Part shown: in pieces, positions 1 through 8,578 of the stretch
Numbering within the stretch: the stretch's first letter is position 1
Layout: each line of letters begins with the position of its first letter
Assembly (NCBI GenBank): GCA_030549795.1
Contig: JAUQQO010000044.1
Span: forward strand, 1-64,000
Source of the DNA: Pseudomonadota bacterium
GTDB taxonomy: Bacteria > Pseudomonadota > Alphaproteobacteria > Geminicoccales > Geminicoccaceae
Reading direction: 5' to 3'
DNA length: 64,000 nucleotides
The notes under the pieces: generated by a model
Seen by the model: only the letters and a program-made list of their open reading frames with translations
Told to the model about the DNA's origin: nothing
Databases searched by the model: none
Translations under genes and position numbers: made by a program

Positions 1-538
1 GCACCGAATGCTCGCCCGCGGGACCGGGCTCGCTTCCGATGATGTCGTTGCCACCGGCAGAGAAGAGCAATCCGCGTACCCGCGGTCCGATGTCCGGGTC
101 GACGAGCGGCTCCACATATTCGCGTCCCGGCCCCGTCATGTTCGCAATGGTGTCGCCCGCGGCATCGAGACTCCACACGAGATAGTGCTTAGAGAGATGG
201 TCGATGGTGTCATCGAGCAGAAAGGGGAACTGGAACCAGCTGTCTCCTTCCGAGACGAGCACCGGGCGATCCTCGCCGGAAGCGAGACGACGGCGAAACC
301 GTTGTTGCCGGCGCCAACGCGACCAGCTGTTGGCCCAACCGACGAAATCGAGACGCTGGATGCGGATCTGATCGAGCGGGCGCAGGTCGACCGTTTCGGG
401 ATCGGGCAGGACTACGGGGTCGAAGGCCAGCGACTGGTCGGGGACGGACCGCAGATAGGGCCTTATCGCCGCATCCGGAACATCGGGATCGGCGAGCATC
501 GCCTCGAGTTCGTCCAACGACAGTTTTTCGGCACTCAT
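1..538 (-). CDS. SGNH/GDSL-like hydrolase, N-terminal part (runs off the left edge)
   Basis: Reading from ATG at 538 gives 179 in-frame residues with no stop before the window edge, so the C-terminal part is missing. A GGGAG ribosome-binding site lies 8 bases upstream. Family hallmarks of SGNH hydrolases are visible: a GDSW block with the candidate nucleophile Ser100, a glycine in block II (AAGDT, about residues 126-130), and the GGND block III at 162-165. The catalytic His/Asp of block V would lie outside the window. No signal peptide is visible, so a cytoplasmic esterase or lipase-like role is possible; the substrate cannot be told. It points the same way as the cobalamin genes but is separated from cobS by about 100 bases. 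Confidence 0.7.
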   Translation of the reverse strand, partial: MSAEKLSLDELEAMLADPDVPDAAIRPYLRSVPDQSLAFDPVVLPDPETVDLRPLDQIRIQRLDFVGWANSWSRWRRQQRFRRRLASGEDRPVLVSEGDSWFQFPFLLDDTIDHLSKHYLVWSLDAAGDTIANMTGPGREYVEPLVDPDIGPRVRGLLFSAGGNDIIGSEPGPAGEHSV

Positions 539-636
539 GGGCCGTGCTCCCGCCCCGCGAACGCCCACCTCGCGCACCCCTTGGCGCCGCCTCTCTCACG
601 CCAGCCGCAACGCCACGAGCGAAATGTTTTAAAAGT

Positions 637-1362
637 CTACACTGGCCAGCCGGCAGAAGCGAGGGCGAAGAGAAACGCGAGCTCGCCCATCTGTTGGACC
701 ATGCCTAATGCGTCGCGATCGCAGCCTCCCAAACGGCGGCGGAGGTAAAGAGCGCTCAGCATGCCGGCCACGCCGGCCCACAAAGCGCCGGCCAACACGA
801 AAAACGGCGGCAACAGCACGAGCGCAATCGCCAGCGCAAGCCCAAGACCCAAAAGCGCTCGCGTGCGTTCGGGCCGCAGTGAAGTGGGTGAAGGCAGGCT
901 CACGAGCACAAGGGGAATGAGAGCGCGGGAGAATGCGGCAGCGGCGATCGCTGCGGCTGCGAAACTCCACGGGCTCCAAAAGCTCAAGAGCGCTGCAACG
1001 CGCGCGAGTACGAGAAGGGCGAGTGCGAGCGTCGCAAAATAAACACCGCGCTGCTCGCGCGCCGGGGGGCTGGGCGATCGCGTTTCGGCGAGCGTTTCGA
1101 TCGTGCGCGCGACGCCGACTTCGTGCTGCGCTCCGCTCGCGAGCAGCTGTCCGGTAAGCGCGACGAGAAGGGCGCACAGTCCGGGCAGGCCGAGTGCATT
1201 CGCCGCGAAATAAAGACACGAGGCCGCAAGTCCGACCGCAGCGCCCGCGAGCGGAAACCACGGCATCGCTGCTTCGATCTCGTGCGGGCGGGGTGGCGCG
1301 CGCAGCCGACTGGGAAATCGGGTCAAAGCGGCGAAGGCCACTTCAAGGTCGTAAAGCGGCAA
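637..1362 (-). CDS. cobS: Divergent adenosylcobinamide-GDP ribazoletransferase (CobS-like)
   Basis: CobS joins adenosylcobinamide-GDP and alpha-ribazole in the last steps of cobalamin synthesis at the inner membrane. The 241-residue length, several hydrophobic segments, the N-terminal FAALTRFPSRL and the C-terminal LGMVQQMGELAFLF fit the family. The conserved HxDGLxDxxD stretch is damaged: residues 80-89 read HEVGVARTIE, so the expected aspartates are Val82, Arg86 and Glu89, and the following DSRxGxxG stretch is also not recognisable. Catalysis is therefore doubtful. Position at the end of a cobI-cobB run supports the family call. It may be a degraded paralogue, with the working CobS elsewhere. 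Confidence 0.7.
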   Translation of the reverse strand: MPLYDLEVAFAALTRFPSRLRAPPRPHEIEAAMPWFPLAGAAVGLAASCLYFAANALGLPGLCALLVALTGQLLASGAQHEVGVARTIETLAETRSPSPPAREQRGVYFATLALALLVLARVAALLSFWSPWSFAAAAIAAAAFSRALIPLVLVSLPSPTSLRPERTRALLGLGLALAIALVLLPPFFVLAGALWAGVAGMLSALYLRRRLGGCDRDALGMVQQMGELAFLFALASAGWPV

Positions 1363-1436
1363 GGCGGATCCGTTCTGGTGGGGGAGATGGCACCAGAGCC
1401 CGCGGGCGCGGTGCCGCGTTCGGTTGGCGATAAGCT

Positions 1437-2513
1437 TTAAAGCGGCACGACGATCCGACGCATGGCCAAAAGCCGTGCGTCGAAACGGTCGCTGTAGACG
1501 ACCGCCTTGCGCAGGAAATTCATGAACGAGTCGTGCACCTTGCGGGCGAGTGGATCCTTGGCGGCGATTTCCTCGAAGACGGCAAAGGCTTCGCGGCCCA
1601 TGGCCCTTACGATGTCTTCAGGGAAGGTCCTGAGCTCAACGCCCTCTCCCAACAGTGGCACGAAACTCTCGACGTTGTGGTAGACGAAATCGGCCAGGGT
1701 CTCATTCGCGGTCGCCGAGGCTGCGACTTCGATGATTGCCTGCAAATCGGGAGGGAGTTTTTCCCATTCTTTTTTGTTGACCATGATCTCGAGTCCCGGC
1801 CCGGGCTCGTGGAAGGCCGGTACATAGTAATATTTGGCGACCTTGTGGAGCCCGAAGGCGCGGTCGTTCCACGGCCCGATCCATTCCGCCGCGTCGATCG
1901 CCCCGCTCATGAGATTGGGCAGGATTTCGCCCGGCGGCGTGGTGACCGGCGTGGCGCCCAAGCGGCGCATGACATCGGCGCCGAGGCCGGCGATGCGGAT
2001 CTTGAGCCCCTTAAGATCGGCAAGCGAGTTGAGCTCGCGGCGGAACCAACCTCCGGCTTGCACGCCCGAGGAGCCGGCGTAGAAGGCGACGACGTCGAAG
2101 GGGGCATAGGCCTCCCTCCAGAGCTTGCCGCCTTCTCCGTAATAGAGCCAAGCGGGCAACTCCATGGCGGTAAGGCCGAACGGCACGCCCGTGAACCAGT
2201 GCAGGGCGGGGGACTTCGAGGCCCAATAGTAAGGCGTTCCGTGGGCGATCTGGGCAGTACCCGAATGCACGGCATCGAACACCTGGAAAGGTGGGACGAG
2301 CTCGCCCGCGCCGTAGAGTTTGATTTCGATGCGCCCGCCGGACATGACCTCGACCCGCTTGGCGAAGCGTTCGGCGTTGACCGCCACCCCCGGTGTACCG
2401 CGCGGCCAGGGCATCACCATCGTCCAGCGGATCTTGCCCTGGGCGATGGCGGGGGCGGCAAGGCCAGCTGTGCTCGCAACAGCGGCCGAGGCGAGCAGAC
2501 GACGGCGCAGCAT
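1437..2513 (-). CDS. TRAP transporter solute-binding protein, DctP family (orphan)
   Basis: Periplasmic binding protein of a TRAP (secondary, sodium-coupled) transporter. A 358-residue protein with a twin-arginine-type signal (MLRRRLLA, then a hydrophobic run ending APAIAQ) and typical DctP blocks: the LADLKGLKIRIAG segment with the ligand-carboxylate Arg, PPGEILPNLMSGAIDAAEW, and a C-terminal helical region. Family knowledge suggests an organic acid ligand, such as an alpha-keto acid or chloroaromatic/mannitol-type. No DctQ or DctM gene is adjacent; it sits between cobB and cobS with short gaps (66 and 74 bases) on the same strand. It may work with the permease encoded at 39843-41758, but that is inference. 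Confidence 0.85.
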   Translation of the reverse strand: MLRRRLLASAAVASTAGLAAPAIAQGKIRWTMVMPWPRGTPGVAVNAERFAKRVEVMSGGRIEIKLYGAGELVPPFQVFDAVHSGTAQIAHGTPYYWASKSPALHWFTGVPFGLTAMELPAWLYYGEGGKLWREAYAPFDVVAFYAGSSGVQAGGWFRRELNSLADLKGLKIRIAGLGADVMRRLGATPVTTPPGEILPNLMSGAIDAAEWIGPWNDRAFGLHKVAKYYYVPAFHEPGPGLEIMVNKKEWEKLPPDLQAIIEVAASATANETLADFVYHNVESFVPLLGEGVELRTFPEDIVRAMGREAFAVFEEIAAKDPLARKVHDSFMNFLRKAVVYSDRFDARLLAMRRIVVPL

Positions 2514-2579
2514 GGCGGCTTCTCCCTCGAGGCGTTTGACGCTGCTGCTAGGCCAAAGCGCAGCGGTTGGTAAGAGGGG

Positions 2580-3893
2580 TCAGCTCTCGCAGTCGATGAG
2601 ATGCACAAACGAGCCCGCGACGGTGCCGTGGCGGCAGCCCACCCCGCCCAGGCGGCGTCCGGCTACGTCGCGGATTTCCGCGAACAGTGCGCCGCGGCGG
2701 CACGATTCGCGGGCGAGATGGAACTCGTGCCCGCGAAAGCGCGCGCCCTTGGGGCCCAAGGGGCCGGAGGCGAAGAGGGTAAGGCGCCGCCAGCCGATGC
2801 GCGGCTCGGGCTCGGCGAGGGTGCTCGCGACGGGGAGCAGCCCGAGCATGGTGTGCGCGGTGCCCCCTGCGTCGATCAGCGTCTCGCCGAGCACCATATA
2901 GCCGCCGCATTCGCCGAACACGAAGGCACCGCGCGCCGCAGCCGCCAAAAGCCCGGCGCGAAAGCGCTCGGCCGCGGCGAGCCGGCCGGCATGGAGCTCG
3001 GGATAGCCGCCGGGCAGATAGACGGCGTCGGCAGCGGCATCGGGCGCTTCGTCGGCGAGCGGTGAGAAGAAGCAGAGTTCGGCTCCAGCCGCCCGCCAAC
3101 CCTCGAGCGTCGCGGGATAGGCGAAGGAAAAGGCGACGTCGCGGGCCACCGCGATCCGTTGTCCGAGCGGGGGCAGGGGACGCGCGCCGCGCGCGAGCCC
3201 GGCTACGCTCGGCGGACGGGCGAGGCGCAAGAGCCGATCGAGATCGACATGTTGGGAAACGAGCTCAGCGGCGCGGGCAAGCGTGCGCGCAAGTTCGGGC
3301 AGCTCCTCGGGCTGCACGAGCCCGAGATGACGGCTCGGCAAAACGAGCAGCGGATCCTCAGGCAACCAGCCCAAAACGCGGGTGGAAAAGCGCGCTTCGC
3401 AGGCTTGGATCAACAGGGCGGCGTGATCGGGACCGCTCACCCGAGCCAGCAACAGCCCCACGATCTCGACCTCGTCGCGCCAGCGCAAGAAGCCCTCAAC
3501 GAGCGGGGCGATCGAGGCGCCGAGCTTGGCGCAGTCGATCACGAAGACGACCGGCAGGCCGAGCAGTGCGGCAAGGTCACCGGTCGAGCCGGTGCCGTCG
3601 GGAGCCCCGTCGGCGAGCCCCATCATGCCTTCGCCGATGAGCAGATCGGCGCCCGCGCTTGCGCGCTCGAGCAGACCCACAAGCGTCGCAAAGCGCATCG
3701 CCCAGCAGTCGAGGTTGAAGGTGGGCTTGCCCGTCACGGCGCTGTGAAAGAGGGGGTCGATGAAATCCGGGCCGACCTTGAAGGAGGCCACCGACAGACC
3801 GCGCTTTTGGAGCGCGCCCAAGACACCGAGCACGGCCACGGTCTTGCCGGAGCCGGTGAAGGGTGCGGCGAAGAGGAGGGTGGGCGCACTCAT
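2580..3893 (-). CDS. cobB: Cobyrinate/hydrogenobyrinate a,c-diamide synthase
   Basis: ATP- and glutamine-dependent amidation of the a and c side chains of the corrin ring. The 437-residue protein opens with a P-loop (APFTGSGKT, residues 9-17) and the VGPDFIDP motif of the synthetase domain; the C-terminal class I glutaminase-like domain carries the Cys nucleophile in FGECGGYM and ends with GSFVHLID. Lies between cobI and an orphan TRAP binding protein in a minus-strand cobalamin run. Whether it acts before or after cobalt insertion (CobB versus CbiA) cannot be read from sequence alone. Confidence 0.92.
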   Translation of the reverse strand: MSAPTLLFAAPFTGSGKTVAVLGVLGALQKRGLSVASFKVGPDFIDPLFHSAVTGKPTFNLDCWAMRFATLVGLLERASAGADLLIGEGMMGLADGAPDGTGSTGDLAALLGLPVVFVIDCAKLGASIAPLVEGFLRWRDEVEIVGLLLARVSGPDHAALLIQACEARFSTRVLGWLPEDPLLVLPSRHLGLVQPEELPELARTLARAAELVSQHVDLDRLLRLARPPSVAGLARGARPLPPLGQRIAVARDVAFSFAYPATLEGWRAAGAELCFFSPLADEAPDAAADAVYLPGGYPELHAGRLAAAERFRAGLLAAAARGAFVFGECGGYMVLGETLIDAGGTAHTMLGLLPVASTLAEPEPRIGWRRLTLFASGPLGPKGARFRGHEFHLARESCRRGALFAEIRDVAGRRLGGVGCRHGTVAGSFVHLIDCES

Positions 3894-3953
3894 CGCCCCC
3901 TCGGCAGCTAGGGGCGGGCGGGGCGATCGGGTGGTGGAGGCGGGGCGCGCACT

Positions 3954-4688
3954 TTAGCGCGCCACCGAAGGTGCCGGCCGCGCAGGCCTTTCGCTCGGAG
4001 CGGGGCTCTCGCGCGCCGCGAGCACGATTGCAAGCGGCCCAAGCGGTTCTTCGCCTGCCTCTTCCAAGCGTCGCGCCGGCTGACCCGGGCTCTCGATGAG
4101 CAGCGCGCTGCGCGCCATCCGTGCGGCGGCGAGCGCCTCGCGCACCTTGGACAGGTTGCGGCCGACGCGCAGCAACACCGCGCGGTCGACCGAGCGCAGG
4201 ATCTCCGCCAGCCGGCGCGGTGGCAGCGTCGCGCTCACGATCGCAAGCGCCTGTTCGCGCAGGACAAAAGGCCAAAGCGCACCCGCAGCGGCAGCGGCGA
4301 AGGGCGGAATGCCGGGCACGGCCACGCATTCGAAGCGGTGCGCAAGGCGCTCGAGGAGCTGCGCGAAGGAAGGGTTGAAGAGCGGATCGCCCTCGCAGAG
4401 GAACACGACATCCTGGCCTTGACCGAGTTCGCCCACGATGCCGGTTGCGAGTTGCGCATAGGCGCGCGCGGTGGCGGCAGGGTCGGCTTGCGACGGCAAG
4501 ACGGCGACGAGCTCGCGGGTCCCGGGCTTGAGATGGCCGGATACGATCTCGCGCGCCCGGCTCGTTCGGCCAGCGGCCGCCACGAAAGCTACGATCTGGG
4601 TGGCCTCGAGGATCCGCACCGCCTTGACGGTGAGGAGTTCCGGGTCGCCGGGCCCGACACCCAGGCCGATCAATCTGCCGCGCCGCAT
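3954..4688 (-). CDS. cobI: Precorrin-2 C20-methyltransferase
   Basis: SAM-dependent methylation of C20 of precorrin-2 in corrin ring synthesis. The protein (244 residues) starts with the family signature GLGVGPGDPELLTVKAVRIL and has the substrate/SAM-binding EGDPLFNPSF and the VPGIPPFAAAAA block of tetrapyrrole methylases. It is the first gene of the cobI-cobB run, 60 bases ahead of cobB. The C-terminal 25 residues are rich in Pro and Ala and look like a non-conserved tail. CbiL (the cobalt-precorrin-2 version) cannot be excluded, but the neighbouring cobS-cobB order suits a cob-type pathway. Confidence 0.88.
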   Translation of the reverse strand: MRRGRLIGLGVGPGDPELLTVKAVRILEATQIVAFVAAAGRTSRAREIVSGHLKPGTRELVAVLPSQADPAATARAYAQLATGIVGELGQGQDVVFLCEGDPLFNPSFAQLLERLAHRFECVAVPGIPPFAAAAAGALWPFVLREQALAIVSATLPPRRLAEILRSVDRAVLLRVGRNLSKVREALAAARMARSALLIESPGQPARRLEEAGEEPLGPLAIVLAARESPAPSERPARPAPSVAR

Positions 4689-5036
4689 CCCCTGACCACT
4701 GTCCGTTCGGGTTTCATCCGCTCAAGGCGCGATCCGAGAGAAGCCGCACCCATACCAAAACGCACCACGGTTTCGCCACCGTGGCCGAAGCCGCCCTCCC
4801 TTCTCTGCGCGTTGCTTAGCCTTTCTGTTCTTTTCCGTCCATGGCGGGGGGAGAGGAGCAGAGAACGCAGCTCGAGCGCGCTTTCGGCCGGTGCGCGCGC
4901 TGGCGCACAAGCTAAGCGAAGAGAAATTCCTTACACCCAAGACTGTAAAAGCCCGCCTGCAACAACAACCGAGCAACCGAGCTCGGCCGAAGGGAGGAGA
5001 GCGCCCGGTCGTCGACCGGTTGCAGCCGCGTGTTTT
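4689..5036. other. Intergenic region upstream of cobI
   Basis: About 350 bases without a convincing gene, between asnB and cobI (both minus strand). It holds a 7-bp stem with a 6-base loop at 4765-4784 in the cobI leader and an inverted repeat TTACA-N8-TGTAA at 4931-4948, which is a possible operator. I looked for the cobalamin riboswitch B12 box here and did not find it. Confidence 0.5.
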
Positions 5037-6941
5037 CTAGTTGAAGGTGGGAGCATGCGGTTTGGGTTCGAAAGAGGCGAGCCATGCCTCCACTTCGGCG
5101 AGCGTGCGGCCCATAAGAAAGAGACGGCCCCAGATCTCGAGCGTGATCAGCCCGAACAGCGCCTGCACCCACCGCTCGCCGCGCGCCACCAATCGCGTAA
5201 TTCCTGAGCGTTTGAACCCCAAATGGGTCTCGAGAAAGCCGTCGGAGAAAAAGTCAGGGCGCACGTAGGGGCGCGTCCACTGCCAAAGTGGCAGAGGAAA
5301 GCCCATTTTCTTTCGCACGACGAGCTCTTTCGGCATGTGGCGAAGAGCAACCTGTTTGAGGATCCATTTATCGGCATGTCGGCCCAATTTATAGTCTAGT
5401 GGAAGATTGACTGCGCGGGCCACCAGTCGCGGGTCGAGATACGGGACGCGGCATTCCACCGACGCACCCATGCTCATTCGATCAAGACGACGCAGGAGCG
5501 GGCTTAAGAAATCGCCGAGATCGGCCAGCATGGCCCCCAGCACTTCGCGGTCTTGTTCTCTGTCCACGAACCCGTAGGCCTCGATGCAGGTCTCGAGCCA
5601 TTCACGGCGCGCGAAACGGTCGAGCATGAGCACGGTGGGAGGCATGAGTTCGCGGAAGCGAATCGACGTCACCGGTAGCTCGGCTTCGGCGTAGATTAGG
5701 AGAGCCAAACCCTCGCGGATCAGCGGTGGGATCTTGTCGAGCCAAGGGCGCAGGCGCTGCAGGCGGCGGCGGCGGCGGTAAGCCCAAGCGTAGCCGCCGA
5801 ACAGTTCATCGGCCCCTTCTCCGGCCAGGGCGACGATCACCCCGTGCTCGCGGACGACCCGGCTGATGAGGTGGTAGGCGACCGAGTTGGGGTGGGTAAG
5901 CGGCAGATCCGACAGCCACACGGTGCGGGCGAGGGCGGCGCGAAAGGCCCCGCCGTCGAGGCGCATGGTTACAAAGGTGAGGCCTTTGCGGCGGCACAGA
6001 GCCTCGGCGTAGGGCCGCTCGTCGTGATCGGGAAACCCGGCGACCGAGACGTGGAAGGCGGTGAGATCGGATCGATAGCGAGCGGCGAGGGCGGTCAACA
6101 GGGAGGAATCGAGGCCGCCGGAGAGCAGGGTCCCGACCGGAACATCGGACACGAGCTGCTCGCGCACCACGGTGGCGAGCGTGTCTTCGATCTCTTCCGC
6201 CAGCGCTTGGGCGGTGAGGGTTTCGGCACGGCGGTAGGCGGTGGCATCGACCGCTGTCGGCGGTCGAAAGTAAAAGCGATGCTGGCGCACGCCGTTGACA
6301 ATTTTGACGATTTCGCCTGGTAGAACAGACTCAATACCACGCACGAGGCTTTTGCGATCAGGGAAATCGAGATTGCGGTAGAGCGACCATTGAAGAATAG
6401 ACAAATCGTCGACTCGCGGATCGGGATGTTCCGGGATGAGTGCTTTGATCTCAGAAGCGAACAACAAAATGTCGCCCAATTCGAGATAATAGAGGGGTTT
6501 GACCCCGAGATGATCGCGGACCAGCCACAGCTCGCGACGCTCGCTGTCCCAAAAGGCGAAGGCCAAGATGCCGGCGAGCCGCGGCAACACCGCCTCGCCC
6601 CAGGCGATCAAGCTGTGCAATAGGACCTCGGTGTCTCCGGTCGAGCGGAAGCGCACGCCGCGGGCTTCGAGCTCACGCCTGAGCTCGGGGGCGTTGTAGA
6701 GCTCACCGTTGTAGGCGAGGACGTAGCGTCCCGAGGGATCGACCATGGGCATGTGGCCGGCGGGCGAGAGGTCTTGGATGGCGAGCCGGCGCGAGCCCAA
6801 GCAGATCGGTCCGTCGTGCCAGATTCCCTCGTCATCGGGGCCGCGATGGGCGATCCGCTGGCACATGCGCGCGACCACGGGGGCGTATTGGGCGCCGGTC
6901 ATCCCGGGAACACGGCACAAGACGCCGGCAAGACCGCACAT
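5037..6941 (-). CDS. asnB: Asparagine synthase (glutamine-hydrolysing) family amidotransferase
   Basis: The 634-residue protein has an N-terminal class II glutaminase whose Cys2 nucleophile follows the start (MCGLAGV), with the RHRGPDDEG-type and YNGELYN blocks, and a C-terminal AMP-forming synthetase domain with the pyrophosphate loop LSGGLDSS. Family members either make asparagine or amidate sugars or acids in surface-polysaccharide clusters. It is the last gene of the minus-strand cluster of glycosyltransferases and phosphatase-fold proteins, 56 bases after the preceding gene, so a role in modifying that product is plausible. The true substrate is not shown by sequence. Confidence 0.88.
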   Translation of the reverse strand: MCGLAGVLCRVPGMTGAQYAPVVARMCQRIAHRGPDDEGIWHDGPICLGSRRLAIQDLSPAGHMPMVDPSGRYVLAYNGELYNAPELRRELEARGVRFRSTGDTEVLLHSLIAWGEAVLPRLAGILAFAFWDSERRELWLVRDHLGVKPLYYLELGDILLFASEIKALIPEHPDPRVDDLSILQWSLYRNLDFPDRKSLVRGIESVLPGEIVKIVNGVRQHRFYFRPPTAVDATAYRRAETLTAQALAEEIEDTLATVVREQLVSDVPVGTLLSGGLDSSLLTALAARYRSDLTAFHVSVAGFPDHDERPYAEALCRRKGLTFVTMRLDGGAFRAALARTVWLSDLPLTHPNSVAYHLISRVVREHGVIVALAGEGADELFGGYAWAYRRRRRLQRLRPWLDKIPPLIREGLALLIYAEAELPVTSIRFRELMPPTVLMLDRFARREWLETCIEAYGFVDREQDREVLGAMLADLGDFLSPLLRRLDRMSMGASVECRVPYLDPRLVARAVNLPLDYKLGRHADKWILKQVALRHMPKELVVRKKMGFPLPLWQWTRPYVRPDFFSDGFLETHLGFKRSGITRLVARGERWVQALFGLITLEIWGRLFLMGRTLAEVEAWLASFEPKPHAPTFN

Positions 6942-6997
6942 GCTCTCCTCCTGCGCGCGGGCGCGAGCGAAGGCCGTCCTTGCGACCGCCGCCCACT

Positions 6998-8578
6998 CTA
7001 AACGGGATCGGTCAACGCACGCTTAGCGAGCTCGCGGCTGCGGTCGCGGCCTTCGAAGTGGCGCGGCGGCTCGACGCCGAGCAGACCGAACACGGTCGCC
7101 GGCACATCGAGAATGTGACCATCGGCGATGCGCGCCCCGGCCGTAATCCCGGCGCCGGCAGCGAGCAGAAAAGCGTTGGGTCGATGGTTACCGGTATAAT
7201 AGGCGGGAGTCTCATAGCCGCATTTGCCGCACACGAGCCCAACACTCGGCCCTTCGAGGCGATCGAGGATGCGCGCATTCTCGTCCCAGCTGATCACGAG
7301 ATCCGGCAGATGCGGCCGCTCGCTGCCAGGAAAGAGCGTATCGATACGGTACACGCGTCCCGCCGGCTGCCGGTTTGAGGGATTGCGCAAGGCGCGCAGC
7401 TCGAGCTCGAGCCGCGCGAGGAGTTCCTCATAGGCCGCACCGGGGGTGACGATCCCGCGCGGCTCGCGCCCGGCGAGGTTGATGCGCACGAAGCCCTCGT
7501 TGTTGTTGTGGATCGGAAACGCCCGTGTGCGCGACCAATCGATGTCGGCGTTGAGCCATTTGAGCGACAGTTGTGTCTTAAGGCGGCGCGGAAGACAACG
7601 GCTCACCGCCATGCGCACCGGCAAGGGCACGAGCGCGCGCAGGCGAGAAGCGAGGCTGGCCTTGGGCGCCGGGGCGGAGCCGGAGCGGGCCTGGCCGACC
7701 CCGGGGGCGTGGAAGAGATCGAGAGCGTGCAAGAGTTCGCCCATGAGATGGGCGCCCGAGTAGTTGGGCCCCATGCCGTCGCCGGAGACGAGCAGAACCG
7801 TGGTGCGGTCGTCGAGATGGCGGGCGAGGATGTCGCCGATCGCGCGATCGACGGCCGCGTAGACGTCGAGCAGTGGATGCGGCAGATTTGGAATGGGACG
7901 GTGCAGCGGATAATCCGGATCGCCTGAGTGCCACAGATAGTGGCCGCCGCCGTGCGGCTCGCCGAAGGTGACGAACGCCATCTCCCAGGGATGGTGAGCA
8001 AGCAGCCAGTCGACCGCCCGGGCTTTGAGCGCAGCTGCGGCTACGAGGCGGTCGCGGAACCAGCGCTGGTCCGGAACCGTCACCTGCTGGCTGTGCTCGG
8101 GCGCCGGATAGGGGCCGATTTCCCGGATGAGCCGGTCGCGCAAACCGTTCGGACGCGAGAAGGGCTCGCCGAACCAGGTCCACGTGCCCCATTCGCCGAT
8201 CTGGATGCCGGAAAATCCCTCGGTCGGCGTGTCCATGAAGGCGTCGAAGACGATGCACCGACGCCCGGCGGCATCGAGGAATTTCCAAAAGGGCGGCACC
8301 GCCATCCAGCGCGGGTCGGTGCGGTGGATCCGCTGATCGCCGGCGCGCACCTGATAGGCGTGGTAAAGGCCGTGCCGGCCGGGGTTCACACCCGTATAGA
8401 TGGTAGGCCAAGCCGAAACGTGCAGCACTTCGGCGGTGGTGCGCAGGCGCGACCACGATCCCTCGCGCATCAAGCGCGCGAAGGTCGGCAGGTGCCCTGC
8501 GGACGTCCACCGCTCGATGAGTTCGGCATCGGCGGCATCGAGGCCGATCAGCAGAAGGCGACGCGCGGGCGCACTCAT
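6998..8578 (-). CDS. Alkaline-phosphatase-superfamily protein, type I phosphodiesterase-like (first of a pair)
   Basis: A 526-residue protein with the fold signatures of the type I phosphodiesterase branch: LLLIGLDAADAEL at the start, PTIYTGVNPGRHGLY, RINLAGREPRGIV, and a C-terminal DVPATVFGLLGVEPP block with Asn-His in YYTGNHRP. The active site differs from the usual family: the nucleophile region reads LHVSAW where LTxPAW is expected, and the metal-binding Asp-His pair (SDHG) reads SGDG. It overlaps the oxidoreductase gene by four bases (ATGA) and is about 1.1 kb from a second, related protein at 9621-11168. No signal peptide is visible. Probably cuts or transfers a phosphate-containing group, or is a non-catalytic relative. 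Confidence 0.75.
   Translation of the reverse strand: MSAPARRLLLIGLDAADAELIERWTSAGHLPTFARLMREGSWSRLRTTAEVLHVSAWPTIYTGVNPGRHGLYHAYQVRAGDQRIHRTDPRWMAVPPFWKFLDAAGRRCIVFDAFMDTPTEGFSGIQIGEWGTWTWFGEPFSRPNGLRDRLIREIGPYPAPEHSQQVTVPDQRWFRDRLVAAAALKARAVDWLLAHHPWEMAFVTFGEPHGGGHYLWHSGDPDYPLHRPIPNLPHPLLDVYAAVDRAIGDILARHLDDRTTVLLVSGDGMGPNYSGAHLMGELLHALDLFHAPGVGQARSGSAPAPKASLASRLRALVPLPVRMAVSRCLPRRLKTQLSLKWLNADIDWSRTRAFPIHNNNEGFVRINLAGREPRGIVTPGAAYEELLARLELELRALRNPSNRQPAGRVYRIDTLFPGSERPHLPDLVISWDENARILDRLEGPSVGLVCGKCGYETPAYYTGNHRPNAFLLAAGAGITAGARIADGHILDVPATVFGLLGVEPPRHFEGRDRSRELAKRALTDPV

Noticed and set aside
8-748. Plus-strand open frame of 246 residues at the left edge
   Set aside because: It is antisense to the SGNH-like hydrolase, whose frame has clear family motifs; the plus-strand product is low-complexity and motif-free.
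4689-5036. Cobalamin riboswitch upstream of cobI
   Set aside because: The B12 box and other conserved blocks were looked for on the minus strand and not found.
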